NCBI RefSeq assembly: GCF_041505935.1
Contig: NZ_CP140110.1
Strand: one strand, 5' to 3'
From: Fervidobacterium_A thailandense
GTDB taxonomy: Bacteria > Thermotogota > Thermotogae > Thermotogales > Fervidobacteriaceae
DNA length: 64,000 nt
Each line of letters starts with the position of its first letter. Positions within the stretch are counted from its first letter, which is position 1. The notes below the pieces were generated by a model. That model ran no database searches. It was not told the origin of the DNA and worked only from the letters and a program-made list of their open reading frames with translations. This document shows positions 36,639 to 46,003 of this stretch, piece after piece. The position numbers and the translations under genes are program-made.

Positions 36639-37796
36639 GTGAAAAGGTGCTTAATTACGGGTATCACAGGTCAAGACGGTAGCTTTTTATCCGAATTCCT
36701 TCTTGAAAAGGGATACGAAGTTCATGGCATTATCCGAAGAAGCTCGTCTTTTAACACCGCCAGAATAGAGCACTTATACCGGGATCCGCATGAAACTGAC
36801 AGGTTTTTTCTGCATTATGGTGATTTGACAGATTCCACAAGCTTGATAAGACTCTTAAAAGAAATTGAGCCGGATGAAATATATAACCTCGGTGCGCAGA
36901 GCCACGTTAAGGTTTCTTTCGAAACTCCCGAATACACGGCAAACGCGGATGCACTTGGAACGCTTAGACTTTTAGAAGCGATTAGATTACTTGGAATGGA
37001 AAAAAAGGTTAAGTTCTACCAAGCCAGCACTTCTGAACTTTTTGGAAAAGTTCAAGAAATTCCTCAAAAAGAAACTACACCATTTTATCCTCGAAGTCCG
37101 TACGCTGTGGCGAAATTGTACGCTTATTGGATAACTGTAAACTATCGCGAGGCTTACGGCATATTTGCTTGCAACGGAATCCTTTTTAACCACGAATCCG
37201 AAAGAAGGGGAGAGACGTTTGTCACAAGAAAAATCACACGAGCGGCTACAAGGATTCTCGTTGGAACGCAGAAAAAACTGTATCTTGGGAACCTTAACGC
37301 AAAGCGAGACTGGGGATATGCAAAAGACTACGTAAGGGGTATGTGGCTTATGCTCCAGCAGCCAGAACCAGATGATTACGTTTTGGCAACAGGAGAGATG
37401 CATAGTGTCAGAGAATTTTGTGAAAGAGCTTTTCTCGAACTGGGTATCAAGATTGAATGGGTGGGCGAAGGGATAGAAGAGAAGGGAGTTATAAAATCAG
37501 TAAATACTGATAAGTTGTCTTCGCAGATCCTGGAACTGCAAAAACAACATCCTGATCTTGCAAATTATAAACTAGACGTTTCGCATTTAAAGCCGGGGAA
37601 TGTCGTTGTAGAGGTAGATCCAAGGTACTTTCGACCAACAGAAGTGGAACTGTTGGTAGGAGATGCTTCAAAAGCTCGTGAAAAACTTGGTTGGAAACCT
37701 GAAGTGACGTTTGAAGAACTTGTGAGAATCATGGTTAAGCATGACCTAAAACTCGCGATAAAAGAGAAATGGAGAAATGAGAGGATAAACCAATGA
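36639..37796 (+). CDS. gmd: GDP-mannose 4,6-dehydratase
   Basis: This 385-residue SDR converts GDP-mannose to GDP-4-keto-6-deoxymannose. It has the NADP loop TGITGQDGSFL (residues 7-17), IIRRSSSFNT, the catalytic SPYAVAK with Tyr near 155, and FNHESERRGETFVTRKI, which is highly conserved in GMDs. A ~45-residue insertion (SSQILELQKQHPDLANYKLD) lies before the last helix region. GTG at 36639 has GGAGGG 7 nt upstream. fcl originally followed closely, and an IS now separates them. Confidence 0.95.
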   Translation: MKRCLITGITGQDGSFLSEFLLEKGYEVHGIIRRSSSFNTARIEHLYRDPHETDRFFLHYGDLTDSTSLIRLLKEIEPDEIYNLGAQSHVKVSFETPEYTANADALGTLRLLEAIRLLGMEKKVKFYQASTSELFGKVQEIPQKETTPFYPRSPYAVAKLYAYWITVNYREAYGIFACNGILFNHESERRGETFVTRKITRAATRILVGTQKKLYLGNLNAKRDWGYAKDYVRGMWLMLQQPEPDDYVLATGEMHSVREFCERAFLELGIKIEWVGEGIEEKGVIKSVNTDKLSSQILELQKQHPDLANYKLDVSHLKPGNVVVEVDPRYFRPTEVELLVGDASKAREKLGWKPEVTFEELVRIMVKHDLKLAIKEKWRNERINQ

Positions 37797-37801
37797 AATT
37801 G

Positions 37802-39114
37802 GAGTCTGTTCGACGATATGATTAGGGTACGATATTAAAGGGTATACTGCTCGGTCCTCAACAAAAATCTCGGTCTTTGAAATCATCCTTCGGCTCTCAA
37901 AAACGCTGTTTTTCTCAGCTTTAACAAAACATCACCCTTACTGCTCTCGCAGCTTGACTTCTTCTGTATTCCACTTTCATTTACTCAACACACTCCACAA
38001 CTCAGCCAAACGCAAATAGCTCTTCAAAATGATTCACCAGGTACTCCACCAGCGGTCTTTGTATCTTCACCCAGTCTCCTGGCTCTTGCATTCTCAACTT
38101 CCGTTTGATGTTGTGGAGCACAACAAATGCTTTGATGTACTCAATCACGTTCGATAACTTCTTGAACCCTCTTCTGATTTGTGTGAACATCGCAAGAAGG
38201 CTGTTTCTGGATTCTACCGCTTGATTTACTCTGGAGCTGATGGTTTTGTGGGAAATGTTCAGATACTCACAGGCTTGAGCGTATGAGGTTAATCCATCAG
38301 ATAGCACAAGCTTTGGCTGACAAGGGGATATTAGCTTGATGGCTTGGAGCGTATCACGGTTGAGAGAGACACGGAAGTTAGCAATCAGGTAGTTATCGAA
38401 GCTAACGGCAAGGAAGACATAGACAGTATCGGTCTTTCCCTTTGAAGCGAGTTTTTCGAACTTTTCATCGACACAAAGGACCTCAAAATGGATGGGAGTA
38501 AACTTGATGGCAGAAGAGAGTGCTTTTATCCAGCGGTAGATGGTAGAAACACTCGGGGAGTAGCCGTTGAGAGATAGGACGTTTCTGATTTGTCTGAATG
38601 AGAGGTTAGAGAAGAAGAGGATGAAGGCAAGAAGGCAGATGAAGAGAGGATAGTTTGGGGAGAAAGGTAAGGGGTTGGTTTGAGGAGAGGAGTTTTTGAG
38701 TAAGTAAACGTTAGACTTATACTTGCATTTACGGCAGCGGAAACGGACGAAAGAAGAGCGAATTTTGTAGATTTCCATGGTAGTGTTGCAGTGAGGGCAC
38801 CTGGGGTAGGAGAAGTTGAAGAGCTTGTTAGGTTTGGGTGAGCGAGAGGCCTTTGGGAAGGAGAAAGTGCGTTTGCAGTTAGGGCAGATGAAGCTGAAGA
38901 CCTGGGTAAGGGAGCCGTCAGGAGCACGGCGGAAGTAGCGGGAATTGACGTAGACTTTGGGATGATGGCAGTAGGGGCATGAAGGTCTTTGAGGAAGGTT
39001 GAGTTTTCTTGGCATAGGGTATACCTCCTTTCGTGGGGTGGAGGGGGGTGTACCCCTTTTTAAGGAATTATACAATAATTCGGTGGGTTTTTCATAATTC
39101 CGTGGAACAGTCTA
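37802..39114 (-). mobile_element. IS6-like insertion sequence, copy A (intact)
   Basis: This is a 1313-bp element with imperfect terminal inverted repeats (GAGTCTGTTCGACG at the left; TAGACTGTTCCACG read inward from the right). It is flanked by an exact 8-bp target duplication, TGAAATTG (37794-37801 and 39115-39122). It lies between gmd and fcl and contains one transposase gene on the minus strand. The family name rests on the DDE domain, the TIR start and the duplication length. Confidence 0.9.
38002..39015 (-). CDS. IS6-like (IS240-type DDE) transposase, copy A
   Basis: This is a 337-residue transposase. The N-terminus has two zinc-ribbon-like Cys groups (CPYCHHPKVY...CPNCKRTF and CPHCNTTM...CRKCKY), followed by a helix-turn-helix-like NGYSPSVSTIYRWIKAL and a DDE domain with LCVDEKFEKL, LVLSDGLTSYA and ESRNSLLAMFTQIRRGFKK. 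The ATG at 39015 has AAAGGAGG 8 nt upstream. The zinc-ribbon extension is longer than in classical IS6 enzymes, so IS1595-like is the main alternative. Confidence 0.88.
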   Translation of the reverse strand: MPRKLNLPQRPSCPYCHHPKVYVNSRYFRRAPDGSLTQVFSFICPNCKRTFSFPKASRSPKPNKLFNFSYPRCPHCNTTMEIYKIRSSFVRFRCRKCKYKSNVYLLKNSSPQTNPLPFSPNYPLFICLLAFILFFSNLSFRQIRNVLSLNGYSPSVSTIYRWIKALSSAIKFTPIHFEVLCVDEKFEKLASKGKTDTVYVFLAVSFDNYLIANFRVSLNRDTLQAIKLISPCQPKLVLSDGLTSYAQACEYLNISHKTISSRVNQAVESRNSLLAMFTQIRRGFKKLSNVIEYIKAFVVLHNIKRKLRMQEPGDWVKIQRPLVEYLVNHFEELFAFG

Positions 39115-39138
39115 TGAAATTGCTTAAGAGGTGAAATT

Positions 39139-40227
39139 ATGGAAAAATCAGCGAAGATTTATGTCGCTGGTCACAGAGGAATGGTTGGCAGCGCTATAGT
39201 CAGGAAGCTCGTAGAAAAAGGCTATAACAACTTGGTTCTTAGAACGCACCAGGAACTTGATTTGACGGATCAGAGAGCGGTAAGGGAGTTTTTTGAAAAG
39301 GAAAGGCCAGAGTACGTGTTTTTGGCGGCCGCAAAGGTGGGAGGAATACTTGCGAACAGTACGTACAAGGCTGATTTTATTTACCAAAACATAATGATCG
39401 CCGCAAATGTAATAGAAGCTTCGTACAGGTACGGAGTGAAAAAACTTTTGAATCTTGGTTCTTCGTGCATTTACCCCAAAAACGCTCCACAACCGATGAA
39501 GGAAGAGTACTTGCTAACGGGACCTCTTGAACCAACAAACGAACCATATGCAGTAGCTAAAATATCGGCTATAAAACTTTGCAGGTACTTTAACGAACAG
39601 TATGGTACGAATTTCATTTCAGTCATGCCAACGAATCTTTACGGTCCGAACGACAACTACAACCTTGAGACGGCGCATGTTATACCAGCGCTTATCAGAA
39701 AATTTCACCTCGGCAAGCTCCTCATGAACGATGATTGGGACGGTATAAAGAGAGATTTGACCCGCTACCCAATTGGGTTCGGGTTGGAAAAAGAGCTGAA
39801 CATCGACGACAAGGACAGCATAATTAGAGTTCTTGAAAAAGTAGGTGTTAAATACGGTGAAGTAACGGTTTGGGGTTCTGGGGAAGTTTATAGAGAGTTT
39901 ATGCATGTTGACGATTTAGCGGATGCCTGTGTATATTTGATGGAAAACGTTGATGCTAACGAGCTTAGGAAAGTTTCCCCAGACTACTTTGTAAATGTCG
40001 GTGTTGGCGAAGATATAAAACTTAGCGATCTTTTTTACAAGATTGCCAAAATTACCGAATTCCATGGGTATATTTCAAAAGATTCTACAAAACCTGATGG
40101 AGTCTTTCGGAAACTTCTCGACATATCAACAATGATAAAATTTGGATGGCAGCCAAAAATTTCTCTTGACGATGGTCTTCGCAATACCTATAAACAGTAC
40201 GTTGTGAGTGGTGACTCACGAGAATGA
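39139..40227 (+). CDS. fcl: GDP-L-fucose synthase
   Basis: This 362-residue NADPH-dependent epimerase/reductase turns GDP-4-keto-6-deoxymannose into GDP-L-fucose. It has GHRGMVGSAIV (11-21), the family-specific AAAKVGGI and LGSSCIYPK, the catalytic Tyr-Lys in EPYAVAK (Tyr ~137) and MPTNLYGPNDNY. About 45 extra residues (WDGIKRDLTRYPIGFG...) precede the GEVYREFMHVDD motif. AGAGGTGA precedes the ATG. The stop overlaps the ATG of the decayed glycosyltransferase that follows. Confidence 0.94.
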   Translation: MEKSAKIYVAGHRGMVGSAIVRKLVEKGYNNLVLRTHQELDLTDQRAVREFFEKERPEYVFLAAAKVGGILANSTYKADFIYQNIMIAANVIEASYRYGVKKLLNLGSSCIYPKNAPQPMKEEYLLTGPLEPTNEPYAVAKISAIKLCRYFNEQYGTNFISVMPTNLYGPNDNYNLETAHVIPALIRKFHLGKLLMNDDWDGIKRDLTRYPIGFGLEKELNIDDKDSIIRVLEKVGVKYGEVTVWGSGEVYREFMHVDDLADACVYLMENVDANELRKVSPDYFVNVGVGEDIKLSDLFYKIAKITEFHGYISKDSTKPDGVFRKLLDISTMIKFGWQPKISLDDGLRNTYKQYVVSGDSRE

Positions 40228-41020
40228 AGATACTCCAAATAAACTCCGTTTGTGGACGGAGAAGCACCGGAAGGATCGTACTGGATATACACAAGGTATT
40301 AGTTAAAAACGGACATCAGAGCTATGTAGCCTTTGGCCGTCCACCGACTATCGGATGCCCGGAGGCAATAAGGATAGGAAACAGTCTGGATCTTTACTTG
40401 CACGTATTGAAAACCCGACTCTTTGATTCCCATGGATTTGGCTTGTGGAGGGCAACGAAGGAGTTTTTAAAGAAGGTCGATGAGATAAACCCAGACATCT
40501 TACATCTACAATACTCTTCAATTACTTGAAAAGCAAACAGAAGCCTGTTGTTTGGGCACTCAACGATTGCTGAGTTCACTGGGCATTCGTGCATTTTAAC
40601 TACGTAGGATGGGATAGGTGGAAAACAGGATGTCACAAGTTTCCACAAAAAGGTCGATACCACGCAAGCTGGCTTTTTGACAACTCCAAGCAGAACTGTG
40701 AACGCAAAAAAAGAACTCTTCACGGGGTTGAGGCGCGTAATAATTGTTGCTCCATCTCGCTGGCTTTCGAATCTTGTAAAAGAATCGTTTCTCAAAGAGT
40801 ACCCGGTTGAAGTGATTCCAAACGGCATAGACACGGACATTTTCAAACCCACACCGAGTGATTTCAGAAAACGCTACGGTCTTGAGGGAAAGTTCGTGAT
40901 CCTGAGTATGGCAAGCGAATGGGAATAATGAAAAGGACTGAAATACTTCATCAAACTATCTTGTGGAACATATGTAATCACTTTTAACAGAGGTGGAGCG
41001 AGGGAGACAGTAAAATTAAG
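40224..41020 (+). pseudogene. Decayed family 4 glycosyltransferase (WcaL/RfaB-like)
   Basis: The frame starts at an ATG inside the fcl stop (MKILQINSVCGRRSTGRI...) and reads as a GT4 to INPDILHL near 40508. It then shifts: ILFNYLKSKQKPVVWALNDC resumes in another frame, is stopped by TGA at about 40571, and continues as FNYVGWDRWKTGCHKFPQK and, in yet another frame, IIVAPSRWLSNLVKESFLKEYPVEVIPNGIDTDIF to 40928. After two stops KGLKYFIKLS and TYVITFNRGG are still recognisable. The C-terminal third is missing. At least three lesions are visible, so it is not a simple sequencing error. Confidence 0.88.
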
Positions 41021-41132
41021 GATAAAAATAAGGATATGTGGGTAAAGGAAATGAAAGAGCTGCAACCCAAGATAGTAGAAAGACTAGGAAAGTAACCATT
41101 AAGAATAAAACATTTCTGAACTCTCCAAAAAA

Positions 41133-41195
41133 CAGATTTAAAGAATTATACAACTGGTTCGGATGGTTTTCATATTTTCGTAGAATAGTCTACAC
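41133..41195. mobile_element. Remnant right end of an IS6-like element
   Basis: The segment GAATTATACAACTGGTTCGG...CATATTTTCGTAGAATAGTCTA matches the right end of the intact IS6-like copies (GAATTATACAATAATTCGG...CATAATTCCGTGGAACAGTCTA) with substitutions. It abuts the next glycosyltransferase, and no transposase remains nearby. A similar 25-bp piece occurs at 44656-44680. Confidence 0.65.
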
Positions 41196-41221
41196 AATTA
41201 ATTATAATTAGGAGGGTAAAG

Positions 41222-42385
41222 ATGAGAGTTGGAATTAATTTATTATGGCTAAAACCAAAGAAGATGGGTGGAGTTGAGCAATTTGCCAAAAATTTAATTT
41301 CTGGATTCAGTCAGTTAAAGACGGCTGATGATATAGAATTTATTGTTTTCGTTAATAGAAAATCTATAAAATATTTAAAACAGTGGGACGGACTTGATAA
41401 ATTCTTAGTCGTGGATGTGAACGTTGATCCATTCAATGTTATTGAAGTATTAACCTATCAATATATCTTTTTTGGGAGGTTAGCATCAAGGTATAACTTG
41501 GATATACTTTACCATCCTACCCCGATTTATCCTCTTAGAAGGATTAAAAGTGTCAAACAAGTAGTTACTTTTCACGACTTACTTTTCCGACACTACCCAG
41601 AATATGCTACATGCCTACAGCGAATTAAGTATTCCCTTTCTTGGTACTATTCTCTGAAAAACGCGGATCTTGTTGTTGCAATATCTAACTTTACCAAAAA
41701 TGATATACTCTCGCAATTTGACGTTGACGAAGAAAAGATAAAGGTCATATACGATCCCATCATTGTACCTAATCGTGATTGGTTTTATCTTGACCATAGT
41801 CAATATCTTAGACGATTAGACTTAAATCCGGGAGAATATTTCTACACCGTTAGTTCCTTGCTACCACACAAGAACACAGAAGTTTTACTTAAACTTTTAA
41901 AAAAAATAATAGAAGAAAAAGTCGATTTACCAACAAAATTGGTAATAACTGGTGTGAGGGATCTAAAAGAAAGTGATCTTTGGCGATTTATTAAGAAGGA
42001 AGGTTTGGAAAATAATGTTATATCAACAGGATTTGTTTCCGACGATGAAAAATTTGTTTTAATGAAACATTGTTATTGTTTTTTGTTTCCAAGTGTGTTT
42101 GAAGGCTTTGGTATGCCCCCTGTAGAAGCTTCTGCAGTCGGTGCAATTATAGTTGCTTCTAACATAGAAGCTATTGTTGAAGTCACAAATGGATACAATA
42201 AAATACTATTTGTAAACAATCCGTTGGATGAAATGGAATGGTTAAATCAAATATTAAAAGCAAAAAGCATGAGAGTTTATGATAATCAAGACTCTTCATA
42301 CAACAACTTATTAATAAATAAATATTCCCCTGAAAATGTTGGAAATCAGTATATTCAAGTGTTCTTAGAGTTAACATCTACCTGA
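41222..42385 (+). CDS. Family 4 (group 1) glycosyltransferase
   Basis: This is a 387-residue GT-B enzyme resembling mannosyl/rhamnosyl transferases. The N-terminal domain starts VGINLLWLKPKKMGGVEQFAKNL, TFHDLLFRHYPEY marks the acceptor cleft, YFYTVSSLLPHKN opens the second Rossmann domain, and FPSVFEGFGMPPVEASAVGA is the EX7E donor motif. GGAGG precedes the ATG. The gene is much AT-richer than the first half of the window, suggesting transfer. Confidence 0.92.
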   Translation: MRVGINLLWLKPKKMGGVEQFAKNLISGFSQLKTADDIEFIVFVNRKSIKYLKQWDGLDKFLVVDVNVDPFNVIEVLTYQYIFFGRLASRYNLDILYHPTPIYPLRRIKSVKQVVTFHDLLFRHYPEYATCLQRIKYSLSWYYSLKNADLVVAISNFTKNDILSQFDVDEEKIKVIYDPIIVPNRDWFYLDHSQYLRRLDLNPGEYFYTVSSLLPHKNTEVLLKLLKKIIEEKVDLPTKLVITGVRDLKESDLWRFIKKEGLENNVISTGFVSDDEKFVLMKHCYCFLFPSVFEGFGMPPVEASAVGAIIVASNIEAIVEVTNGYNKILFVNNPLDEMEWLNQILKAKSMRVYDNQDSSYNNLLINKYSPENVGNQYIQVFLELTST

Positions 42386-42548
42386 CAATAGAAAAGAATT
42401 TGCCATTTTAAAACACGTTAGTTTTTTCTTCTAATAATGATTCAAAAGATACGATATAAAGAAACAAGTTTTACCCTGTCCAAAGTAAGCTGGGAAACGA
42501 TGCTTGAAAAAACGAGCTACACCAAATAACATTCTATTAGTTACTCTT

Positions 42549-43848
42549 CGATATGATTAGGGTACGATAGTAAAGGGTATGCCGCCCGGTCTCCAACAAA
42601 AACTTCGGTCTTTGAAATCTTTTTTGACTCTCAAAAGCGCTATTTTCCTCAGCTTTGCCAAAACATCATCCCCGCTGCTCTCGCAGCTTAACTTCTTCTG
42701 TATTCCACTTTCATTTACTCAACACGCTCCACAACTCAGCCAAACGCAAATAGCTCTTCAAAATGATTCACCAGGTACTCCACCAGCGGCCTTTGTATCT
42801 TCACCCAGTCTCCCGGCTCTTGCATTCTCAACTCCCGCTTGATGTTGTGGAGCACAACAAATGCTTTGATGTACTCAATCACGTTTGATAGCTTCTTGAA
42901 CCCTCTTCTGATTTGCGTGAACATCGCAAGAAGGCTGTTTCTGGATTCTACCGCTTGATTTACTCTGGAGCTGATGGTTTTGTGGGAAATGTTTAGATAC
43001 TCACAGGCTTGAGCGTATGAGGTTAATCCATCAGATAGCACAAGCTTAGGCTGACAAGGGAATATTAGCTTGATGGCTTGGAGCGTATCACGGTTGAGAG
43101 AGACACGGAAGTTAGCAATCAGGTAGTTATCAAGACTGACAGCAAGAAAGACATAGACGGTATCGGTCTTTCCCTTTGAAGCGAGTTTTTCGAACTTTTC
43201 ATCGACACAAAGGACCTCAAAATGGATGGGAGTAAACTTGATGGCAGAAGAGAGTGCTTTTATCCAGCGGTAGATGGTAGAAACACTCGGGGAGTAGCCG
43301 TTGAGAGATAGGACGTTTCTGATTTGTCTGAATGAGAGGTTAGAGAAGAAGAGGATGAAGGCAAGAAGGCAGATGAAGAGAGGATAGTTTGGGGAGAAAG
43401 GTAAGGGGTTGGTTTGAGGAGAGGAGTTTTTGAGTAAGTAAACGTTAGACTTATACTTGCATTTACGGCAGCGGAAACGGACGAAAGAAGAGCGAATTTT
43501 GTAGATTTCCATGGTAGTGTTGCAGTGAGGGCACCTGGGGTAGGAGAAGTTGAAGAGCTTGTTAGGTTTGGGTGAGCGAGAGGCCTTTGGGAAGGAGAAA
43601 GTGCGTTTGCAGTTAGGGCAGATGAAGCTGAAGACCTGGGTAAGGGAGCCGTCAGGAGCACGGCGGAAGTAGCGGGAATTGACGTAGACTTTGGGATGAT
43701 GGCAGTAGGGGCATGAAGGTCTTTGAGGAAGGTTGAGTTTTCTTGGCATAGGGTATACCTCCTTTCGTGGGGTGGAGGGGGGTGTACCCCTTTTTAAGGA
43801 ATTATACAATAATTCGGTGGGTTTTTCATAATTTCATGGAACAGTCTA
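42549..43848 (-). mobile_element. IS6-like insertion sequence, copy B (left terminus deleted)
   Basis: The element is 1300 bp and flanked by the 8-bp target duplication TTACTCTT (42541-42548, 43849-43856). The right end is complete, but the left end begins CGATATGATTAGGG and lacks the outer 12 bp GAGTCTGTTCGA found in copies A, D, E and F. The CGA repeats at the borders suggest a small deletion after insertion. It is likely immobile. Confidence 0.88.
42736..43749 (-). CDS. IS6-like transposase, copy B
   Basis: This is a 337-residue transposase almost identical to copy A, differing at a few positions (for example SLDNYLIANF instead of SFDNYLIANF, LIFPCQ instead of LISPCQ, KREL instead of KRKL). 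All zinc-ribbon cysteines and DDE residues are present. AAAGGAGG precedes the ATG. It could act in trans although its own element lacks the left terminus. Confidence 0.85.
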   Translation of the reverse strand: MPRKLNLPQRPSCPYCHHPKVYVNSRYFRRAPDGSLTQVFSFICPNCKRTFSFPKASRSPKPNKLFNFSYPRCPHCNTTMEIYKIRSSFVRFRCRKCKYKSNVYLLKNSSPQTNPLPFSPNYPLFICLLAFILFFSNLSFRQIRNVLSLNGYSPSVSTIYRWIKALSSAIKFTPIHFEVLCVDEKFEKLASKGKTDTVYVFLAVSLDNYLIANFRVSLNRDTLQAIKLIFPCQPKLVLSDGLTSYAQACEYLNISHKTISSRVNQAVESRNSLLAMFTQIRRGFKKLSNVIEYIKAFVVLHNIKRELRMQEPGDWVKIQRPLVEYLVNHFEELFAFG

Positions 43849-43873
43849 TTACTCTTCTCCGGAGGTGTAGCTC

Positions 43874-44635
43874 ATGAATGAAGAAATACAACTCAATACT
43901 GTCTCTTTCAGTATCCTTAATGATATTCTCGAGTCTATCGCAAGTATCGTTTGTAAACCTTCTAAACGTATGTATCTTCGCAAGTATGGCGATGTCGTCT
44001 TTCTCAAACTCTTGATCATTTTCCACTTCCTCCAATCACACTCGATTAGAGAACTACACAGGAAAATAAAAGCTAAGCAAGTAATTTTCGATGAAAAACT
44101 CCCATCGATACAGACAATAAGTTATCGAATGAAGAAAATAGACAAAGAGAAACTATCCGGGCTCGTTAAAAAACTGATCGGGAGTATCGTGGCTATAGAA
44201 AGCACAAGGCTAAAAAAGAACGAGAAGCTCCATCTGGTAATAGACATCCGAAGGGAAGAGTTAATAGCTTTTGCAATAAGCGACCAAAGGGACGTATGAG
44301 TAGCTGAAAAACTAATCGAAGGGATAAGGGGAAAAGTAATAGCCGACAGAGGATATGCCGAAGCTGAGTTTGTAAGGAAAACAGAAGGGTACATAAGGCC
44401 CAGGGGGAAAGCGGGAAAAGAATTTACTAAAAGGCCGTTGATAGGGAGTATATACATGCACAGGTGGAAAATAGAGGAATTCATTCAGCGGCTGAAGATG
44501 AAGATAAATTTTGAGCGGAAAAAGTGGGAAGACGTGAAAGTATGGATAGAGTGGATGCTAATAGGGAGGATGTTAGTGTACTTGGTAAATCGAATAAAGC
44601 AAGAACCAAGGACACTTGAAATTCTTTTTAATTAG
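43874..44635 (+). pseudogene. Transposase of the second IS type, copy 1, with in-frame TGA
   Basis: One frame runs from ATG 43874 to 44635 but carries TGA at 44297-44299. The first 141 residues include LHLVIDIRREELIAFAIS (first Asp). After the TGA the same frame gives VIADRGYAEAEFVRKTEGYIRPRGK (second Asp) and YMHRWKIEEFIQRLKMKI (catalytic Glu in an IS4/IS5-like W.IE.F...LK block). The total would be ~253 residues, a short DDE_Tnp_1-type enzyme. The identical stop occurs in copy 2. IS B lies upstream in its leader. Confidence 0.8.
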
Positions 44636-44703
44636 TTTGTTATTTTGGACAGGGTGTCATATTTTCGTAGAATGGTCTAAAATGTTGGATAGGAGGCGAT
44701 CAA

Positions 44704-45834
44704 ATGGATTTTAAAAATTTTCTAAAAAAATATCATGTCCGCATCTCCAACTCCGAGAAACGTGCTATAATTAGTTACATAACCCTGCCGTTTTATCTTC
44801 GCTTCGTAAAGAAATACATGCGCAAACATCAAAATAGAGAAACTGCAATTTTGATAAGTTCTGTATTAAAAAAACTAGAGATAGATCATTACGTGTTTGA
44901 TTACAGAAGCTGTTTGACCAACAAAGAAAAGGCAAAATTAAAAGAAAAACAATACACTTTTATAATGGGTCTGGAACCGCTATTCGAAGAATTGGTATCA
45001 GAAGTAAATTCAAATTTAAGAATTTATTTTGCTACAGGAGCATACTATAAACACCAAAATGAAATGATTAGAAAACGTACTGATGAAGTTAATAAAAGAC
45101 GAAAGAGTAACATCCCATACTATAGGTTAGTGCGTGAACATAAATCAGCAGAAATTGCAGATTATATAATTCAAATAGGATCGAGCAATACGATACTGAC
45201 ATACCCGGAGCAGCTCAGAGAAAAAGTAATACTTGTAAGACAAAACAGCCTTAACTTTCTGGATTATGATCCAATCCAAAAAAAACAGTATATTGATCGG
45301 AGATCATTTTTGTATTTTGCTGGTCCAGGATCTATTTTAAAGGGGTTAGACCTTTTACTTGAGTATTTTTCGAAAAGGAAAGATTTATGTTTACACATAG
45401 TTGGCCCAATTGAAAAAGAATTTTCTAAGGTTTATGAAGATGAATTATTTTCGAGAAACAATATACACTATCATGGTTTCTTAGGAATTGATTCAAAAAA
45501 GCTGCAGAAAATAGTTCTTTCTTGTTCTTATGTTATCCTACCATCAGCTAGCGAGGGGGGGGTGCCAGGTAGCGTAATTCATATGGTAAAAGCAGGTATG
45601 GTACCAATAGTGAGTAAATATGCTGCTTGTGACGGGATAGAGGAATTCGGTTTTGTATTAGATGATATAACGATAGAATCCATTCATAGAGCCATAGAAA
45701 ATGCTTTGTCTCTAACTACTGAAGAGTTATTCAAGTTTTTTGAGCGCGGAAGTACTTTTATGAAAAGTAATTTTAACAAAGAAAACTTCATGAAAGACTT
45801 GGAAAACGCTCTGTTGAAAGTATTGAGATATTAA
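44704..45834 (+). CDS. Glycosyltransferase (GT-B fold, group 1-like)
   Basis: This is a 376-residue protein in the AT-rich stretch between two copies of the second IS. The second half is GT4-like: FLYFAGPGSILKGLDLLLEYF, LCLHIVGPIEKEF, IHYHGFLGIDSKKLQKIVLSCSYVILPSASEGGVPGSVIHMVKAGMVPI, with the EGG...M region replacing the usual EX7E. The first 180 residues contain no motif I know and carry many Lys/Arg. AGGAGG precedes the ATG by 7 nt. The role is probably sugar transfer in the cytoplasm. Confidence 0.8.
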   Translation: MDFKNFLKKYHVRISNSEKRAIISYITLPFYLRFVKKYMRKHQNRETAILISSVLKKLEIDHYVFDYRSCLTNKEKAKLKEKQYTFIMGLEPLFEELVSEVNSNLRIYFATGAYYKHQNEMIRKRTDEVNKRRKSNIPYYRLVREHKSAEIADYIIQIGSSNTILTYPEQLREKVILVRQNSLNFLDYDPIQKKQYIDRRSFLYFAGPGSILKGLDLLLEYFSKRKDLCLHIVGPIEKEFSKVYEDELFSRNNIHYHGFLGIDSKKLQKIVLSCSYVILPSASEGGVPGSVIHMVKAGMVPIVSKYAACDGIEEFGFVLDDITIESIHRAIENALSLTTEELFKFFERGSTFMKSNFNKENFMKDLENALLKVLRY

Positions 45835-45951
45835 AAAGTATATTCTCAAATTCACCGAACGTGGTTCTGTAACTCTTCAAAGAACAAGCAAAAAATATAT
45901 GGGAATTTGCCACCTGTCCAAAGTAAGCTGGGAAACGATGCTTGAAAAAAC

Positions 45952-46003
45952 GAGCTACACCAAATAACATTCTATTAGTTACTCTTCTCCGGAGGTGTAG
46001 CTC
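45952..46003 (+). promoter_or_regulatory. Ribosome-site-sequestering inverted repeat in the second IS
   Basis: GAGCTACACC (45952-45961) and GGTGTAGCTC (45994-46003) are perfect 10-bp inverted repeats. The second arm touches the start codon at 46004 and covers the end of the GGAGG site (45991-45995). RNA reading in from outside would fold and hide the site. The loop is 32 nt. Confidence 0.7.

Larger units (their letters stand above)
42473..44655 (+). mobile_element. Second IS type (DDE, TIR ACCCTGTCCAAA), copy 1, interrupted by IS6-like copy B
   Basis: The left end ACCCTGTCCAAAGTAAG (from 42473) and the right end TTATTTTGGACAGGGT (to ~44655) are inverted repeats. Sequence 42473-42548 and 43849-44655 together equals the uninterrupted copy at 45912-46785. 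The interrupting IS6-like element sits in the leader just before the transposase gene. Confidence 0.85.

Noticed and set aside
38526..38927. Serine-rich 133-residue minus-strand frames repeated at 38526, 43260 and 51400
   Set aside because: They are alternative-frame shadows of the IS6-like transposase and recur only because the element recurs.
40224..40928. Treating the glycosyltransferase pieces as separate small genes
   Set aside because: They align in order to one GT4 protein with stops, frame changes and a missing C-terminus, so they are fragments of one dead gene.
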